This document shows, piece after piece, positions 6,675 through 16,348 of a DNA stretch of 64,000 nucleotides. Under the pieces are notes generated by a model. It was not told the origin of the DNA. It saw only the letters and a program-made list of their open reading frames with translations, and did not search any database. Source of the stretch: UBA2040 sp041674745 (GTDB lineage Bacteria > Bacteroidota > Bacteroidia > Flavobacteriales_D > Crocinitomicaceae). The first letter of the stretch is position 1. Each line of letters opens with the position of its first letter. The position numbers and the translations under genes are program-made. The stretch is from positions 62,001-126,000 of the forward strand of contig JBAYVD010000008.1 in assembly GCA_041674745.1 (NCBI GenBank), given 5' to 3'.

Positions 6675-9149
6675 TTAATTCAAGATCTCTTTCTTCACCG
6701 GCATTTCAATCTTCACGGCATCTTTTACTAGTTCATCTGTCAAGGCAATGTCCAACACTTCTCGCATGGTTTTCACAAAGTGGAATGTCAAACCTTTCAG
6801 GTAATCTGGTTTGATTTTTTCAATGTCTTTTCGGTTTTTCTCGCAAAGAATAATCTCTGTGATTTTAGCCCGTTTAGCAGCCAGTATTTTCTCTTTGATT
6901 CCTCCAACCGGCAACACATCTCCACGAAGGGTTATTTCACCTGTCATGGCTAAATTTTGTTTCACTTTTCGTTGCGTAAAGAGACTGGCTAAGGACGTCA
7001 ACATCGTAATTCCTGCACTAGGACCATCTTTTGGTGTAGCGCCTTCCGGAACGTGCACATGTACATTGTGTTCATCGAACAGCGCTTGATCCAACTGGAA
7101 CCAATTGGAATGTGCCTTCAAGAATTCCAACGCAATAACAGCCGATTCTTTCATGACATCTCCCAAATTTCCGGTCAAGGTCAATTTTCCTTTACCTTTT
7201 GTAATCGAAGATTCGATAAACAATATATCGCCACCAACACTTGTCCAAGCCAAGCCTGTAACGACACCTGCCACATGGTTGTTATCGTATTTGGTTCTTT
7301 CGCGATTTGGCCCTAAGAATTCGAACAAATCTGATTCGGTAATCTTTTGAGAAAACTCCTGCTCCATGGCTTTTTGGCGAGCTCGACTTCTCACCAATTT
7401 GGCGATTTTCTTGTCCAAGCCCCGCACACCTGATTCGCTGGTATACCCTTCTACTACTTTCTCTAGTAATTTCTTATCGATCGAAAAATCTTTTTTGGTC
7501 AAACCGTGTTCTTCCAATTGCTTAGGAATCAAATGTTGTTTGGCGATTTCGATTTTCTCTTCCACCGTATAACCACTCACATCGATGATTTCCATACGAT
7601 CGCGCAACGGACCTTGCACTTGAGATAGATCATTTGCTGTTGCGATAAACATCACGCGTGACAAATCGTATTCGGTTTCAAGGTAATTGTCGTAAAACGA
7701 ATGATTTTGTTCTGGATCCAACACTTCTAACAAAGCCGAAGACGGATCTCCGTGATTACTTCTTCCTAATTTGTCGATTTCATCCAAAACAAAAACTGGA
7801 TTCGAAAATTCTGATTTTTTCAGTTGTTGCACAATTCTTCCGGGCATCGCACCGATATAGGTTTTTCGGTGTCCGCGAATTTCGCTTTCATCGTGCAAAC
7901 CACCGAGTGACATGCGAATGTATTTTCTACCCAACGCTTCCGCTATACTTTTTCCTAAAGACGTTTTTCCCACTCCTGGAGGTCCATAAAAGCAAAGGAT
8001 GGGCGCTTTCATGTTGTTTTTCAATTTCAACACGGCCAAATATTCCAAGATTCGCTCTTTCACATCTTCCAAACCGTAATGATCCCGGTTCAAAATTTTC
8101 TCTGCGCGTTTCAAATCTAAATTATCCACAGAAAATTGATTCCAAGGTAAGTCCAGAAATAAATCCAGATAGTTCAATTGAACAGAATATTCAGCTCCTT
8201 GTGGATTCATCCGTTGCAGTTTGTCCAATTCCTTGCGGAACAACTTCTGCTCTTTCTCTCCCCACAGTTTCTTTTTCGACCGTTCTTCTAAATCGTTGAC
8301 ATCTTCCTGGAAAGGATTGTCGCCCAGTTCTTCTTGGATTGTTCGCATTTGTTGTTGCAAGAAATAATCCCGTTGTTGCTTGTCTAAATCTTTCTTCACC
8401 TTTTGCTGAATCTCATTGCGCATATCAAGCATTTGTGATTCCATCTCCAGATGTTCCATGATTTTTGCGGCGCGTTTTGTCATGTCCAACTCTTCCAACA
8501 TTTCCTGTTTCTTGGAAACATCTGCGTTCATATTTGATGAAATAAAATTCACCAAAAAAGTAGGACTGTCAATATTGCCGATTGCGAAAGAAGCTTCTGA
8601 CGGAATGTTTGGACTGTCACGAATGATTTGCAAGGCAAGTTCCTTAATATTCTCAATCATCATGCCCAACTTCTTGTCTTTTTTATCAAACTTGGGTTCA
8701 GAAAGCATTTCAATTTTGGCCTTCAAATAAGGTTCGCTTTGTGTCTCTTCGATCATTTTGAAGCGACGTTTCCCCTGTATAATCGCTGTTGAACTGCCAT
8801 CAGGCATTTTTAACAAGCGCACAATTTGCGCAACGGTTCCTACTGAATGTAAATCCTTAAAACTTGGGTTTTCTTCCTCTTGGTCTTTTTGAGACACAAC
8901 ACCAATAATCTTGTTTCCTTTGTTGGCATCTTGGATCAATTTAATCGACTTGTCGCGTCCAACAGTAATGGGAATAACAACACCCGGAAAAAGAACATTG
9001 TTGCGCAAAGACAAGATAGGCAATTCCTCCCCAAATTCTTGCTTGCTCATGGATTCTTCCTCTTCGGAGGTAATCAAAGGAATAAATTCTGCGTCTTGCT
9101 CGCCTCCTCCTGCTAAATGAAGAAGTGTATGGTCAAATATATCGTTCAT
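6675..9149 (-). CDS. lon: ATP-dependent protease Lon
   Basis: 824 residues from the ATG at 9149. An in-frame extension to 9206 exists, but the likely -7 element at 9204-9211 would put the transcript start inside it. The N-terminal substrate-binding domain starts near residue 40 (LPILSLRNNVLFPGVVIPI). A coiled-coil linker follows (QQRDYFLQQQMRTIQEELG), then the AAA+ module with Walker A GPPGVGKT and Walker B VFVLDEIDK. The C-terminal protease domain has the catalytic Ser near 711 (KDGPSAG) and Lys near 752 (GGIKEK). Lon degrades misfolded and regulatory proteins in the cytoplasm. An acidic stretch near residues 28-36 (TSEEEES) precedes the first domain. It is followed by the REP-like repeat pair. 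Confidence 0.97.
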   Translation of the reverse strand: MNDIFDHTLLHLAGGGEQDAEFIPLITSEEEESMSKQEFGEELPILSLRNNVLFPGVVIPITVGRDKSIKLIQDANKGNKIIGVVSQKDQEEENPSFKDLHSVGTVAQIVRLLKMPDGSSTAIIQGKRRFKMIEETQSEPYLKAKIEMLSEPKFDKKDKKLGMMIENIKELALQIIRDSPNIPSEASFAIGNIDSPTFLVNFISSNMNADVSKKQEMLEELDMTKRAAKIMEHLEMESQMLDMRNEIQQKVKKDLDKQQRDYFLQQQMRTIQEELGDNPFQEDVNDLEERSKKKLWGEKEQKLFRKELDKLQRMNPQGAEYSVQLNYLDLFLDLPWNQFSVDNLDLKRAEKILNRDHYGLEDVKERILEYLAVLKLKNNMKAPILCFYGPPGVGKTSLGKSIAEALGRKYIRMSLGGLHDESEIRGHRKTYIGAMPGRIVQQLKKSEFSNPVFVLDEIDKLGRSNHGDPSSALLEVLDPEQNHSFYDNYLETEYDLSRVMFIATANDLSQVQGPLRDRMEIIDVSGYTVEEKIEIAKQHLIPKQLEEHGLTKKDFSIDKKLLEKVVEGYTSESGVRGLDKKIAKLVRSRARQKAMEQEFSQKITESDLFEFLGPNRERTKYDNNHVAGVVTGLAWTSVGGDILFIESSITKGKGKLTLTGNLGDVMKESAVIALEFLKAHSNWFQLDQALFDEHNVHVHVPEGATPKDGPSAGITMLTSLASLFTQRKVKQNLAMTGEITLRGDVLPVGGIKEKILAAKRAKITEIILCEKNRKDIEKIKPDYLKGLTFHFVKTMREVLDIALTDELVKDAVKIEMPVKKEILN

Positions 9150-9203
9150 AAATTTTATTGTCGTTTTTAGCGCCAAAGTGTCAGCCGTTGGACATAGTTT
9201 CAT

Positions 9204-9211
9204 CAAATCTA
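9204..9211 (-). promoter_or_regulatory. Candidate -7 element of lon
   Basis: On the minus strand TAGATTTG matches TAnnTTTG, 54 bases before the preferred lon start at 9149. No clear -33 TTTG is visible. It favours the shorter lon start. Confidence 0.45.
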
Positions 9212-9412
9212 AGTGCGAAAACAGCGTATTTTATAGCGCACTACTAAAGTTCAACGATTGTGCCAAGGGTTGGAAACGGTAATTTTGTCGGATTTTAGTG
9301 AAGCGGTAGAAGGAATCCATTCTTTTTCGCAAAAAAAAGGGAAATTAATAAGAGCAATAAATACGAACTACTTACTTTTACCTCGTAAACGAATGAATAT
9401 ACAACGGCAGAT

Positions 9413-11158
9413 ATGTTGAGTAATTTGAGAAATGTTTCAGGCACGATTGCTTTTATTTTTTCCGCCCTTTCGTTGAATATTATTTTTTTTGAATACGGCT
9501 TTAGAACCAGTCTTCCAACTGAAATACTGTTTCACATCTTTTATCTTTTGACCTGCTTTTTCGGAATTTTATCCCAAACGTTTCGATTTCAAAAATCTAA
9601 AAACGACCATTCTTTTCAGATACAAGTTGTAGACGGTGTGCTACTCGGTATAATGATCATCGTCTTTTTGTCTTCCTTGAATTTTGACTTACGGTCCTAT
9701 GTAAGCAACCGTATTTACCTCGTAATCACTTGTATATTTATTTTCATTCGCGAACTTTCTTCTCGGAATTTTAAGCTAACAAAGACGTATTTGAATCCAG
9801 CTCAACTGTTTGTCATGAGTTTTGGTTTGGTCGTATTTTTCGGAGCACTTCTTTTAATGTTACCGGAAGCGACAATTGGAGAAATAAAATTTATCGATGC
9901 ACTTTTCACATCTACCAGCGCCGTTAGTGTAACGGGCCTCGCAGTGGTAGACACGGGAACTGCTTTTACACGATTCGGACAAACCATTATTGCTGTTTTG
10001 ATTCAATTAGGTGGGATTGGTATCATGACATTTACCAGTTATTTTAGTTATTTCTTCAAAGGTGGAACCAGCTACGAAAGTCAATTGATCATGCAAGACA
10101 TGACCAGTTCCAACAAAATCGCAGAAGTCTTTAGCACCTTGAAAAAAATCATTTTATTGACGTTTGGAATTGAATTGATAGGCGGCATTCTTATTTACTT
10201 TAGTTTGGATAGAAACGTTATTACCACCTTTGGAGACCGCCTATTCTTTTCGTTTTTCCATAGTATTTCTGGGTTTTGCAATGCTGGGTTTTCAACTTTG
10301 TCGAATGGGTTTTATGACGAAGCGTTTAAATTCAATTATCCCTTGCACCTTTATTTGGCTTTTTTATTGATTTTAGGAGGTATTGGATTCCCGATCATGT
10401 TTAATACTTACAAATACTTTAAACATTTATTCATCAATCGAATTGTTCCCTTTACACGCAAATCAAAAATCATTTACAAACCTTGGGTGATTAATTTGAA
10501 TACCAAAATAATCTTGATTACCACAGTCATATTAATTGTCTTTGGAACCAGTAGCTTTTATGTATTAGAGTACAATGGTGCACTCGCTGAACACCACGGT
10601 TTTGGAAAATTTGTAACGGCATTCTTTGGTGGTGTGACACCCAGAACAGCGGGGTTCAATTCTGTCGATTATTCAAACCTCGGGTTTTCAACAATTATGG
10701 TCACCATTTTACTCATGTGGATTGGTGCTTCCCCTGCTTCAACGGGTGGCGGTATAAAAACGTCTACCTTGGCGATTGCAACCCTCAATATTTTCAGCAT
10801 AGCCAGAGGAAAAGACCGCTTGGAAATTTACAAAAGAGAAATTGCCACAACCTCCATTCGACGTGCTTTTGCTATTATCTCCTTGTCTTTGATTGTCATT
10901 GGAATCGGGGTGTTTTTACTTTCCTTTATAGAACCTGATAAAGACATCAAAAAAATCACGTTCGAAGTCTTTTCTGCCTATTCAACGGTTGGCTTGAGCA
11001 TGGGAATTACGGGGCATTTGGGTGAAGGAGGGAAAATGGTTTTGATGGCTGTTATGTTTATAGGGAGAGTCAGCATGCTCACCTTGGTCATTGCCATCAT
11101 GAAACAAACGAAACAATTAAAATACCGTTATCCTACGGAAGAAATATTAATCAATTAA
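9413..11158 (+). CDS. Potassium uptake membrane subunit, TrkH/KtrB family
   Basis: 581 residues, almost entirely hydrophobic. About four extra helices at the N-terminus precede the four-fold pore. The four selectivity-filter turns with their key glycines are visible: SAVSVTGLA near 172-180, GFCNAGFST near 285, TPRTAGFNS near 411, and YSTVGLSMG near 525. TrkH/KtrB proteins form the potassium-conducting dimer, driven by proton, sodium or membrane potential. The regulatory RCK subunit follows two bases after the stop, so the pair is an operon. The stretch before it (9212-9412) holds no recognisable gene. Whether it is functionally Trk or Ktr cannot be decided from sequence alone. Confidence 0.93.
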   Translation: MLSNLRNVSGTIAFIFSALSLNIIFFEYGFRTSLPTEILFHIFYLLTCFFGILSQTFRFQKSKNDHSFQIQVVDGVLLGIMIIVFLSSLNFDLRSYVSNRIYLVITCIFIFIRELSSRNFKLTKTYLNPAQLFVMSFGLVVFFGALLLMLPEATIGEIKFIDALFTSTSAVSVTGLAVVDTGTAFTRFGQTIIAVLIQLGGIGIMTFTSYFSYFFKGGTSYESQLIMQDMTSSNKIAEVFSTLKKIILLTFGIELIGGILIYFSLDRNVITTFGDRLFFSFFHSISGFCNAGFSTLSNGFYDEAFKFNYPLHLYLAFLLILGGIGFPIMFNTYKYFKHLFINRIVPFTRKSKIIYKPWVINLNTKIILITTVILIVFGTSSFYVLEYNGALAEHHGFGKFVTAFFGGVTPRTAGFNSVDYSNLGFSTIMVTILLMWIGASPASTGGGIKTSTLAIATLNIFSIARGKDRLEIYKREIATTSIRRAFAIISLSLIVIGIGVFLLSFIEPDKDIKKITFEVFSAYSTVGLSMGITGHLGEGGKMVLMAVMFIGRVSMLTLVIAIMKQTKQLKYRYPTEEILIN

Positions 11159-11160
11159 GT

Positions 11161-11841
11161 ATGAAATTCATTATAATCGGATTGGGTAGTTTTGGTGCCT
11201 CCATCGCTGTAAAATTGACAGAAATGGGTCACGAGGTTATTGGTGTAGACCGCAACATGACAAAAGTAGATGCCCTTAAAGAATCTATTACCCATACCAT
11301 TTGTTTGGATTCGACGGATGCGCAAGCCATTTCTTATTTGCCGTTGAAAGACACGAATGTCGTTTTTGTCTGCATCGGTGAAAATGAAGGTGCCAATATT
11401 ATGGCAACGGCTGTTATCAAACAGGCCGGTGTACAACGATTGATCTCACGCGCATTGTCGCCGTTGCATGAAACGGTTCTTCAAGCGATGGGCGTAGACG
11501 AAATCGTTCATCCTGAAGAAGAAACAGCTGAACGCTGGGCGAAAAAATTAAACCTTGAAGGTGTTTACGATTCTTTCGACCTTGGTGGAGAATATTCCAT
11601 TATCGAAGCACAAGTACCTAAAAAATATATTGGCAAAACGATTGGTGACGTTGGTTTTCGAAAAAACTACAATGTAGTTGTACTGACAACGTTAACAATA
11701 TCCGAAAAGTCCACTGCTCTGGGAACAAAAAACAGAGTATTGAATGTAAACGGTGTTGCCAGATTATCAACTGTTTTAAACGAAGGAGATATCATTGTCA
11801 TGTATGGAAGCAAAAAAGACTTGGAAGAGTTGTTGAAATAA
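11161..11841 (+). CDS. Potassium uptake regulatory subunit, TrkA/KtrA family (RCK)
   Basis: 226 residues. The N-terminal RCK_N Rossmann fold starts with MKFIIIGLGSFGASIA, the glycine-rich dinucleotide loop, followed by an acidic residue at the end of strand 2 (VIGVDRN). An RCK_C ligand-binding domain spans about 135-226 (LGGEYSIIEAQVP, GDIIVMYGSKKDLEEL). Such proteins form a cytoplasmic ring that gates the channel subunit in response to NAD(H), ATP/ADP or c-di-AMP. The single RCK_N-RCK_C unit is the KtrA length, half of E. coli TrkA. It begins two bases after the membrane subunit and is clearly co-translated. It converges on the GlmU-like gene with a gap of only 17 bases. Confidence 0.93.
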   Translation: MKFIIIGLGSFGASIAVKLTEMGHEVIGVDRNMTKVDALKESITHTICLDSTDAQAISYLPLKDTNVVFVCIGENEGANIMATAVIKQAGVQRLISRALSPLHETVLQAMGVDEIVHPEEETAERWAKKLNLEGVYDSFDLGGEYSIIEAQVPKKYIGKTIGDVGFRKNYNVVVLTTLTISEKSTALGTKNRVLNVNGVARLSTVLNEGDIIVMYGSKKDLEELLK

Positions 11842-11858
11842 GCGTGTATTTCGTTCGT

Positions 11859-12989
11859 CTAATCTTTCTGAAGATAGCGTAGTATTTCAATTTCTTCGCT
11901 ACTCAATTCTAGACCTCGTCTTCTCATCATACCATTGGCCGCTTCGGCTGCTTTGTCGAAAGCAAAAGGTACAAATTCTGCGCCACCCCACGAAAAGGAT
12001 GGAATGAATTTCTGTGGAAAGTCACCTCCATAAATATTGCACGAAACCCCGACAACTGTAGCCGTGTTGAACATCGTGTTGATTCCACATTTGCTGTGGT
12101 CGCCCATCGTTAATCCCATGAATTGAAGCTCGGTTTGTTCCTCTTTTCCAAGCGCATAATTGTAGGTTCTTATGGTACTATAATTGTTTTTAAGATTGGA
12201 AGTATTCGTATCAGCTCCCAAATTACACCATTCGCCTATCAACGCATTGCCCACAAAACCATCATGGCCTTTATTAGAATACCCTTGAAAGACTGAATTC
12301 CCAACTTCTCCTCCTACTTTGCAATGCGGTCCGATGGTGGTGGCTCCATAAATTTTCGCCCCCATTTTGAGTCCAGCGTGTTCGCAAAGTGCAAAAGGTC
12401 CACGTACGAGCGCACCTTCCATGATTTCAGCCTCTTCTCCAAGATAAATTGGTCCATCTGTTGTATTTAAAACACACGCCTCTGCCTTGGCACCTTCTTC
12501 TAAGAAAATTAAATTTCGATCTCCAATCACCGTTACGGTATCGGATAGTTTTTGAGAATCGATTCCTTCGGTGAGCAAGGCAAAATCACTTTTAATGGCG
12601 ATATCATTTTTTTGAAAAAGATGCCACCGCTTGGAGATGATAACTACCTCTTCTCCGGTATAATGCATCTTTGTTTCGCCATTTCCTTTCGTTCCCAACC
12701 AATATTCGCCTTGATACAAGGAAGTATTGTCGGTCATTGTATACAAAACGGTTGCATAATCTTCGTTTGGAATTGCATTTGCTGGTACTGTAATATCACA
12801 GTTCAACTCCAAAGGATATTTGGTTTGTAAATAACCCTCTGTTGCAAAAGAGAATTCAGCATCTGGGAAATGTTCTTCCCATCTTTCTTCAAACGTTAAA
12901 ATACCCATGCGCAATTCAGCAATGGGTTTTAACAAACTCAAAGGGGCAAATTCCAAATGTAAACCGTTGTCGTGTAGTTGAATTTTCAT
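11859..12989 (-). CDS. GlmU-family sugar nucleotidyltransferase/acetyltransferase (Bacteroidota type)
   Basis: 376 residues from the ATG at 12989. The upstream in-frame extension to 13034 lies inside the symporter gene. The N-terminal third (LELNCDITVPANAIP) is unlike classical GlmU. The C-terminal half is a left-handed beta-helix of hexapeptide repeats (IYLGEEAEIMEGALVRGPF, IYGATTIGPHCKVGGEVGNS, LIGEWCNLGADTNTSNLKN). This matches the alternative Bacteroidota GlmU family, proposed to make UDP-GlcNAc from glucosamine-1-phosphate for peptidoglycan and LPS. It overlaps the upstream symporter stop by four bases (ATGA), so translation is coupled. Function is inferred from the family and not proven by a visible active site. 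Confidence 0.85.
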   Translation of the reverse strand: MKIQLHDNGLHLEFAPLSLLKPIAELRMGILTFEERWEEHFPDAEFSFATEGYLQTKYPLELNCDITVPANAIPNEDYATVLYTMTDNTSLYQGEYWLGTKGNGETKMHYTGEEVVIISKRWHLFQKNDIAIKSDFALLTEGIDSQKLSDTVTVIGDRNLIFLEEGAKAEACVLNTTDGPIYLGEEAEIMEGALVRGPFALCEHAGLKMGAKIYGATTIGPHCKVGGEVGNSVFQGYSNKGHDGFVGNALIGEWCNLGADTNTSNLKNNYSTIRTYNYALGKEEQTELQFMGLTMGDHSKCGINTMFNTATVVGVSCNIYGGDFPQKFIPSFSWGGAEFVPFAFDKAAEAANGMMRRRGLELSSEEIEILRYLQKD

Positions 12990-14497
12990 GCTATTTCTGT
13001 TGATTTTGATTTGTCTCTGAAGGAAATAATCCACAAACTAAGATAGGTCAATAATCCGTTGACAATTAATAATTCATGTCCAAATCGATATCCGTTGAGC
13101 CAAACTTCTGAATTTTTACTGATGAAAAAAACAAAAAACGGAACCAAAATACAAATGAACGGAACAAATAGTTCTTTCAATTTTCGTTTGGTAAAAATTC
13201 CGAAAGCGAATAACCCAAGTAGTGGTCCATATGTGTAACCCGCTACAGTAAGAATCAAGGTAATTAAATCTGTTTGTGGATTATTCTCTACATATGATTT
13301 AGTAAACAAAATGATCAGCAAAAAAAGAATCGAGAACCCAATATGGACGAATAACTTCATTCGTTGTTTTTGTTTTTCTTCGCGTTGGTGAAAATTTAAA
13401 AAGTCGATGCAAAACCCCGTTGTCAATGCGGCTAATGCGCTATCTGCGGAAGCATACGATGAAGCTGTAATTCCCAATAAAAAGAAGACCCCTGCCAACG
13501 TTCCAAAATTGTTCAAGGCCAAAGTTGGAAACACATGATCCGTTTTCACTACTTCACCAGCCATCGGTAAATCGACACCTTTGTTGATTGCAAAAACGTA
13601 TAACGCTCCGCCAAGTAATAAGAACAAGAAATTAGTAATGACCAAAATGGTCGTAAATGAATACATGTTTTTTTGAGCATCCTTCAAATTGCGGCACGTT
13701 AAGTTTTTTTGCATCAAATCTTGATCTAGGCCTGTCATAGCAATGGCGAGAAACATTCCTCCGAAAAATTGTTTTGGAAAAAACAAGGGTGAATTCACGT
13801 CGTCAAAGAAGAAAATTTGCGTCATTGAGCCACCAGCAGTGGTTTTTGTTTTTCCAACTTCATCAAACAATTCAAAGAAATTGAAATTCAAAGCATTTGC
13901 AATTACAATGGTGCAAATAATGACTGCACTTACCAAGAAAAAAGTTTGAAACGTATCCGTATAAACAATGGTTTTGATACCTCCTTTGAACGTGTACAGC
14001 CAAATAAGTAAAACGGTAATGATGGCCGTCATAAAGTATGGAATTCCTAAATCATCAAACAAAAACAATTGAAGTACGATTGTAGCCAAATACAAACGAG
14101 CGGCTGAACCAATGGTTCGCGACAGTAAGAAAAAGCTCGCCCCAGTTTTGTAACTTATTTTTCCCAAACGTTTATCCAAATATTCATATATTGAGGTGAC
14201 ATTTAGCTTGTAGTAAATCGGCATCAAAACTTTTGCTATGACTAAATATCCAAGGACATAACCCAAAACGATTTGAAAATACGCCATTCCTTCGGAGTAA
14301 ACTTTCCCCGGAACTGAAATAAAGGTTACGCCAGACAAGGACGCACCAATCATACCAAAAGCAACCAAATACCAAGGACTTTGCTTATTTCCACTGAAAA
14401 ATGTATCGGAATTCGCATTTCTAGAAGTAAGGAACGAGATTAGTATCAGTACCCCAAAATAGGCTATGAGAATGGAAACAATTAATGTTGTACTCAT
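12986..14497 (-). CDS. Sodium:solute symporter (SSS family)
   Basis: 503 residues from the ATG at 14497, which opens directly with the first helix (MSTTLIVSILIAYFGVLILI). A longer start at 14545 would add a non-hydrophobic leader and is less likely. About 13 transmembrane segments are visible. SSS features are the unwound TM1 region (SDTFFSGNKQSPWYLVAFGMIGASLSGVTF), G-rich TM5, and the sodium-site segment TASSYASADSALAALTTG in TM8. The substrate may be sugar, proline, pantothenate or another small solute and cannot be assigned. It lies immediately upstream of, and overlaps, the GlmU-like gene. Confidence 0.9.
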   Translation of the reverse strand: MSTTLIVSILIAYFGVLILISFLTSRNANSDTFFSGNKQSPWYLVAFGMIGASLSGVTFISVPGKVYSEGMAYFQIVLGYVLGYLVIAKVLMPIYYKLNVTSIYEYLDKRLGKISYKTGASFFLLSRTIGSAARLYLATIVLQLFLFDDLGIPYFMTAIITVLLIWLYTFKGGIKTIVYTDTFQTFFLVSAVIICTIVIANALNFNFFELFDEVGKTKTTAGGSMTQIFFFDDVNSPLFFPKQFFGGMFLAIAMTGLDQDLMQKNLTCRNLKDAQKNMYSFTTILVITNFLFLLLGGALYVFAINKGVDLPMAGEVVKTDHVFPTLALNNFGTLAGVFFLLGITASSYASADSALAALTTGFCIDFLNFHQREEKQKQRMKLFVHIGFSILFLLIILFTKSYVENNPQTDLITLILTVAGYTYGPLLGLFAFGIFTKRKLKELFVPFICILVPFFVFFISKNSEVWLNGYRFGHELLIVNGLLTYLSLWIISFRDKSKSTEIA

Positions 14498-14732
14498 GAA
14501 AATTTGTTTTGACAAGGATACGGAAAATTTGGCAGTAGCATCCAATCCGATTACTCAGGTAATCAAGTCTGCAGTGTTGAAAACAGTACTCAATAAGCAA
14601 CTAATTATTTATCGGTTGCATTCTCAATAAGAATTATTTGCGTTTTTTAATCACACGAATGGTTCTCTTGAAAAATTAAAACTTTGTTGAAAAACAGACT
14701 GTAACCGATTTCTTTTCCAATCGATATACCTT

Positions 14733-14740
14733 TATCTTTG
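14733..14740 (+). promoter_or_regulatory. -7 element of the 14764 gene
   Basis: TATCTTTG is an exact TAnnTTTG match, 23 bases before the start codon. The rest of the 14498-14732 intergenic stretch shows no gene. Confidence 0.6.
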
Positions 14741-14763
14741 TTTAAAAAAATCAACGCAACGTC

Positions 14764-15288
14764 ATGGACATTTTCCTTCAAATTCTTATCGCTGTTATTC
14801 CAGCTGCCATTGTTTTCTTAACAACTGCCCTATTTCTTAAAAAACAAGAGGAGCGTGAAGTTCGTCGAATGCAAGTAGAAATGAGTCAAAAAAAGAAAGC
14901 GACAAATTTCCTTTCAGAGCGAATGGAAGCGTACCAAAGATCTGTTTTGCTCTTGGAGCGGATACATCCCAATTCATTGGTCATGCGTATTCACAATCCC
15001 GCTTTACCGGCCATGGTATTTCAATCCGAACTAATCAAGGCTGTTCGAGAGGAATTTGAACACAACGTCACACAACAACTTTTCATTTCCATCGAAGCCT
15101 GGCATCTACTGAAAAATGCGAAGGACGAGACGGTAAAAATTATCAATGTCGCAGGCAAACAAATGAATGACACCAGCATGTCTACGGATTTGGCTGCGAA
15201 GATTTTTGAAATCGTTGGAGAAGTTGGCCAATTGCCCTCCGAAATTGCAGTTGAATACGTAAAAAAGGAATTTCAAGAACTTTTCTAA
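14764..15288 (+). CDS. Conserved hypothetical protein with one N-terminal membrane helix
   Basis: 174 residues. Residues 1-26 (MDIFLQILIAVIPAAIVFLTTALFL) form one transmembrane helix. A charged, probably coiled-coil stretch follows (KKQEEREVRRMQVEMSQKKK), then a helical soluble domain that should face the cytoplasm. It contains ERMEAYQRSVLLLERIHPNS and a C-terminal helix EIAVEYVKKEFQELF. I do not recognise a characterised family; similar short proteins are found in Flavobacteriales next to unrelated genes. It is six bases upstream of apbE, so the two probably share the promoter at 14733. Confidence 0.75.
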   Translation: MDIFLQILIAVIPAAIVFLTTALFLKKQEEREVRRMQVEMSQKKKATNFLSERMEAYQRSVLLLERIHPNSLVMRIHNPALPAMVFQSELIKAVREEFEHNVTQQLFISIEAWHLLKNAKDETVKIINVAGKQMNDTSMSTDLAAKIFEIVGEVGQLPSEIAVEYVKKEFQELF

Positions 15289-15294
15289 GTCGAT

Positions 15295-16299
15295 ATGATA
15301 AAAAGCAACCTTCTTTGGATTTCACTTGTGTTCGTAAATACTTCATTTTGGGCTCAGGAAACTCCTGTGAAAATTGAAGGTAAAACACAAGGCACAACGT
15401 ATCATATAACTTATTTCGATGGCCAAAATCGAAATTTCAAGAAAGCCATAGACAGTTTGTTCCATCTGTTTGATTCATCCGTTTCCACTTACATTCCCAA
15501 TTCGCTCATTTCAAGAGTGAACGCTGGGGAAGAAAATATTCGAATGGATAAAACGTTCAAAAAATGCTTTAAAACCGCGAAAAAAATTTGGAAAGAAACG
15601 GAAGGTGCGTTTGATCCTACGGTCTTTCCATTGGTTAATGCCTGGGGTTTTGGCCCACAGCGAAAAGACAAAATTGAGCAAAAAAAGCTGGACAGTTTGT
15701 TGCAATTTGTGGGATTCGAAAAAGTTCGATTGATTGGAAACAAAATTAAAAAACAAGACCCTCGTGTAGCGTTGGATTTTAATAGTTTTGCCCAAGGTTA
15801 CAGTGTTGACATCATAGCCCATTTTTTAGAATTGAAAAACATAAAAGTCTATTTGGTTGAAATTGGCGGAGAAGTCTACGCAAAAGGAATTAAACCGAAT
15901 CAAAAAAAATGGACCATAGGAATTGAAAAACCATTTGAAAACCAAGATGAAAACCCGCTGATTGCCGTGGCTGAATTGAATAAAAAAGCCTTAGCAACAT
16001 CAGGTGATTACCGCAAATTTACCATCATTGATGGTTATAAATTTGCCCACATCATCAATCCAAAAACAGGAATTCCTGTGAAAAGCAATTTATTGAGTGT
16101 TTCTGTTTTCGCAGACGATTGTATAACCGCTGACGCTTATGCTACGGCTTTAATGGTAATGGGATTAGAACAGTCGAAAACGTTCTTAAAGTCACATACA
16201 TCCATACAAGTTTATTTGATCTATTCCGATGATCTGGGTCAATTTCATGTCTATGAAACCGAAAAAATAAATACAATCATTAAAAATATTACTGAATAA
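15295..16299 (+). CDS. apbE: FAD:protein FMN transferase ApbE
   Basis: 334 residues with a short secretory signal (MIKSNLLWISLVFVNTSFWA) and no lipobox, so it is periplasmic. Family markers are GTTYHITYF near residue 34, FDPTVFPLVNAWGFG near 103, FNSFAQGYSVD near 163, ATSGDYRKF near 236, HIINPKTGIPV near 253, and the metal-binding TADAYATALMVMG near 280. ApbE moves FMN from FAD onto Thr of exported flavoproteins such as NqrB/C or RnfG-type domains. No obvious target protein is in the window. A type IX-exported DUF2271 protein lies convergently just downstream; DUF2271 proteins are often neighbours of apbE, so a shared redox pathway is plausible. Confidence 0.93.
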   Translation: MIKSNLLWISLVFVNTSFWAQETPVKIEGKTQGTTYHITYFDGQNRNFKKAIDSLFHLFDSSVSTYIPNSLISRVNAGEENIRMDKTFKKCFKTAKKIWKETEGAFDPTVFPLVNAWGFGPQRKDKIEQKKLDSLLQFVGFEKVRLIGNKIKKQDPRVALDFNSFAQGYSVDIIAHFLELKNIKVYLVEIGGEVYAKGIKPNQKKWTIGIEKPFENQDENPLIAVAELNKKALATSGDYRKFTIIDGYKFAHIINPKTGIPVKSNLLSVSVFADDCITADAYATALMVMGLEQSKTFLKSHTSIQVYLIYSDDLGQFHVYETEKINTIIKNITE

Positions 16300-16300
16300 A

Positions 16301-16330
16301 AAAAAGCATCCTTTTTGGGGATGCTTTTTA
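16301..16330. terminator. Bidirectional terminator between apbE and the DUF2271 gene
   Basis: AAAAAGCATCC and GGATGCTTTTT form a hairpin with A/T tracts on both sides, suited to end transcription from both convergent genes. Confidence 0.85.
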
Positions 16331-16348
16331 AACTATTTAATCTAGAAC

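Noticed and set aside
8100..9206. Longer lon start at 9206
   Set aside because: The extra 19 residues are not lon-like and the likely promoter lies inside them. The ATG at 9149 is favoured.
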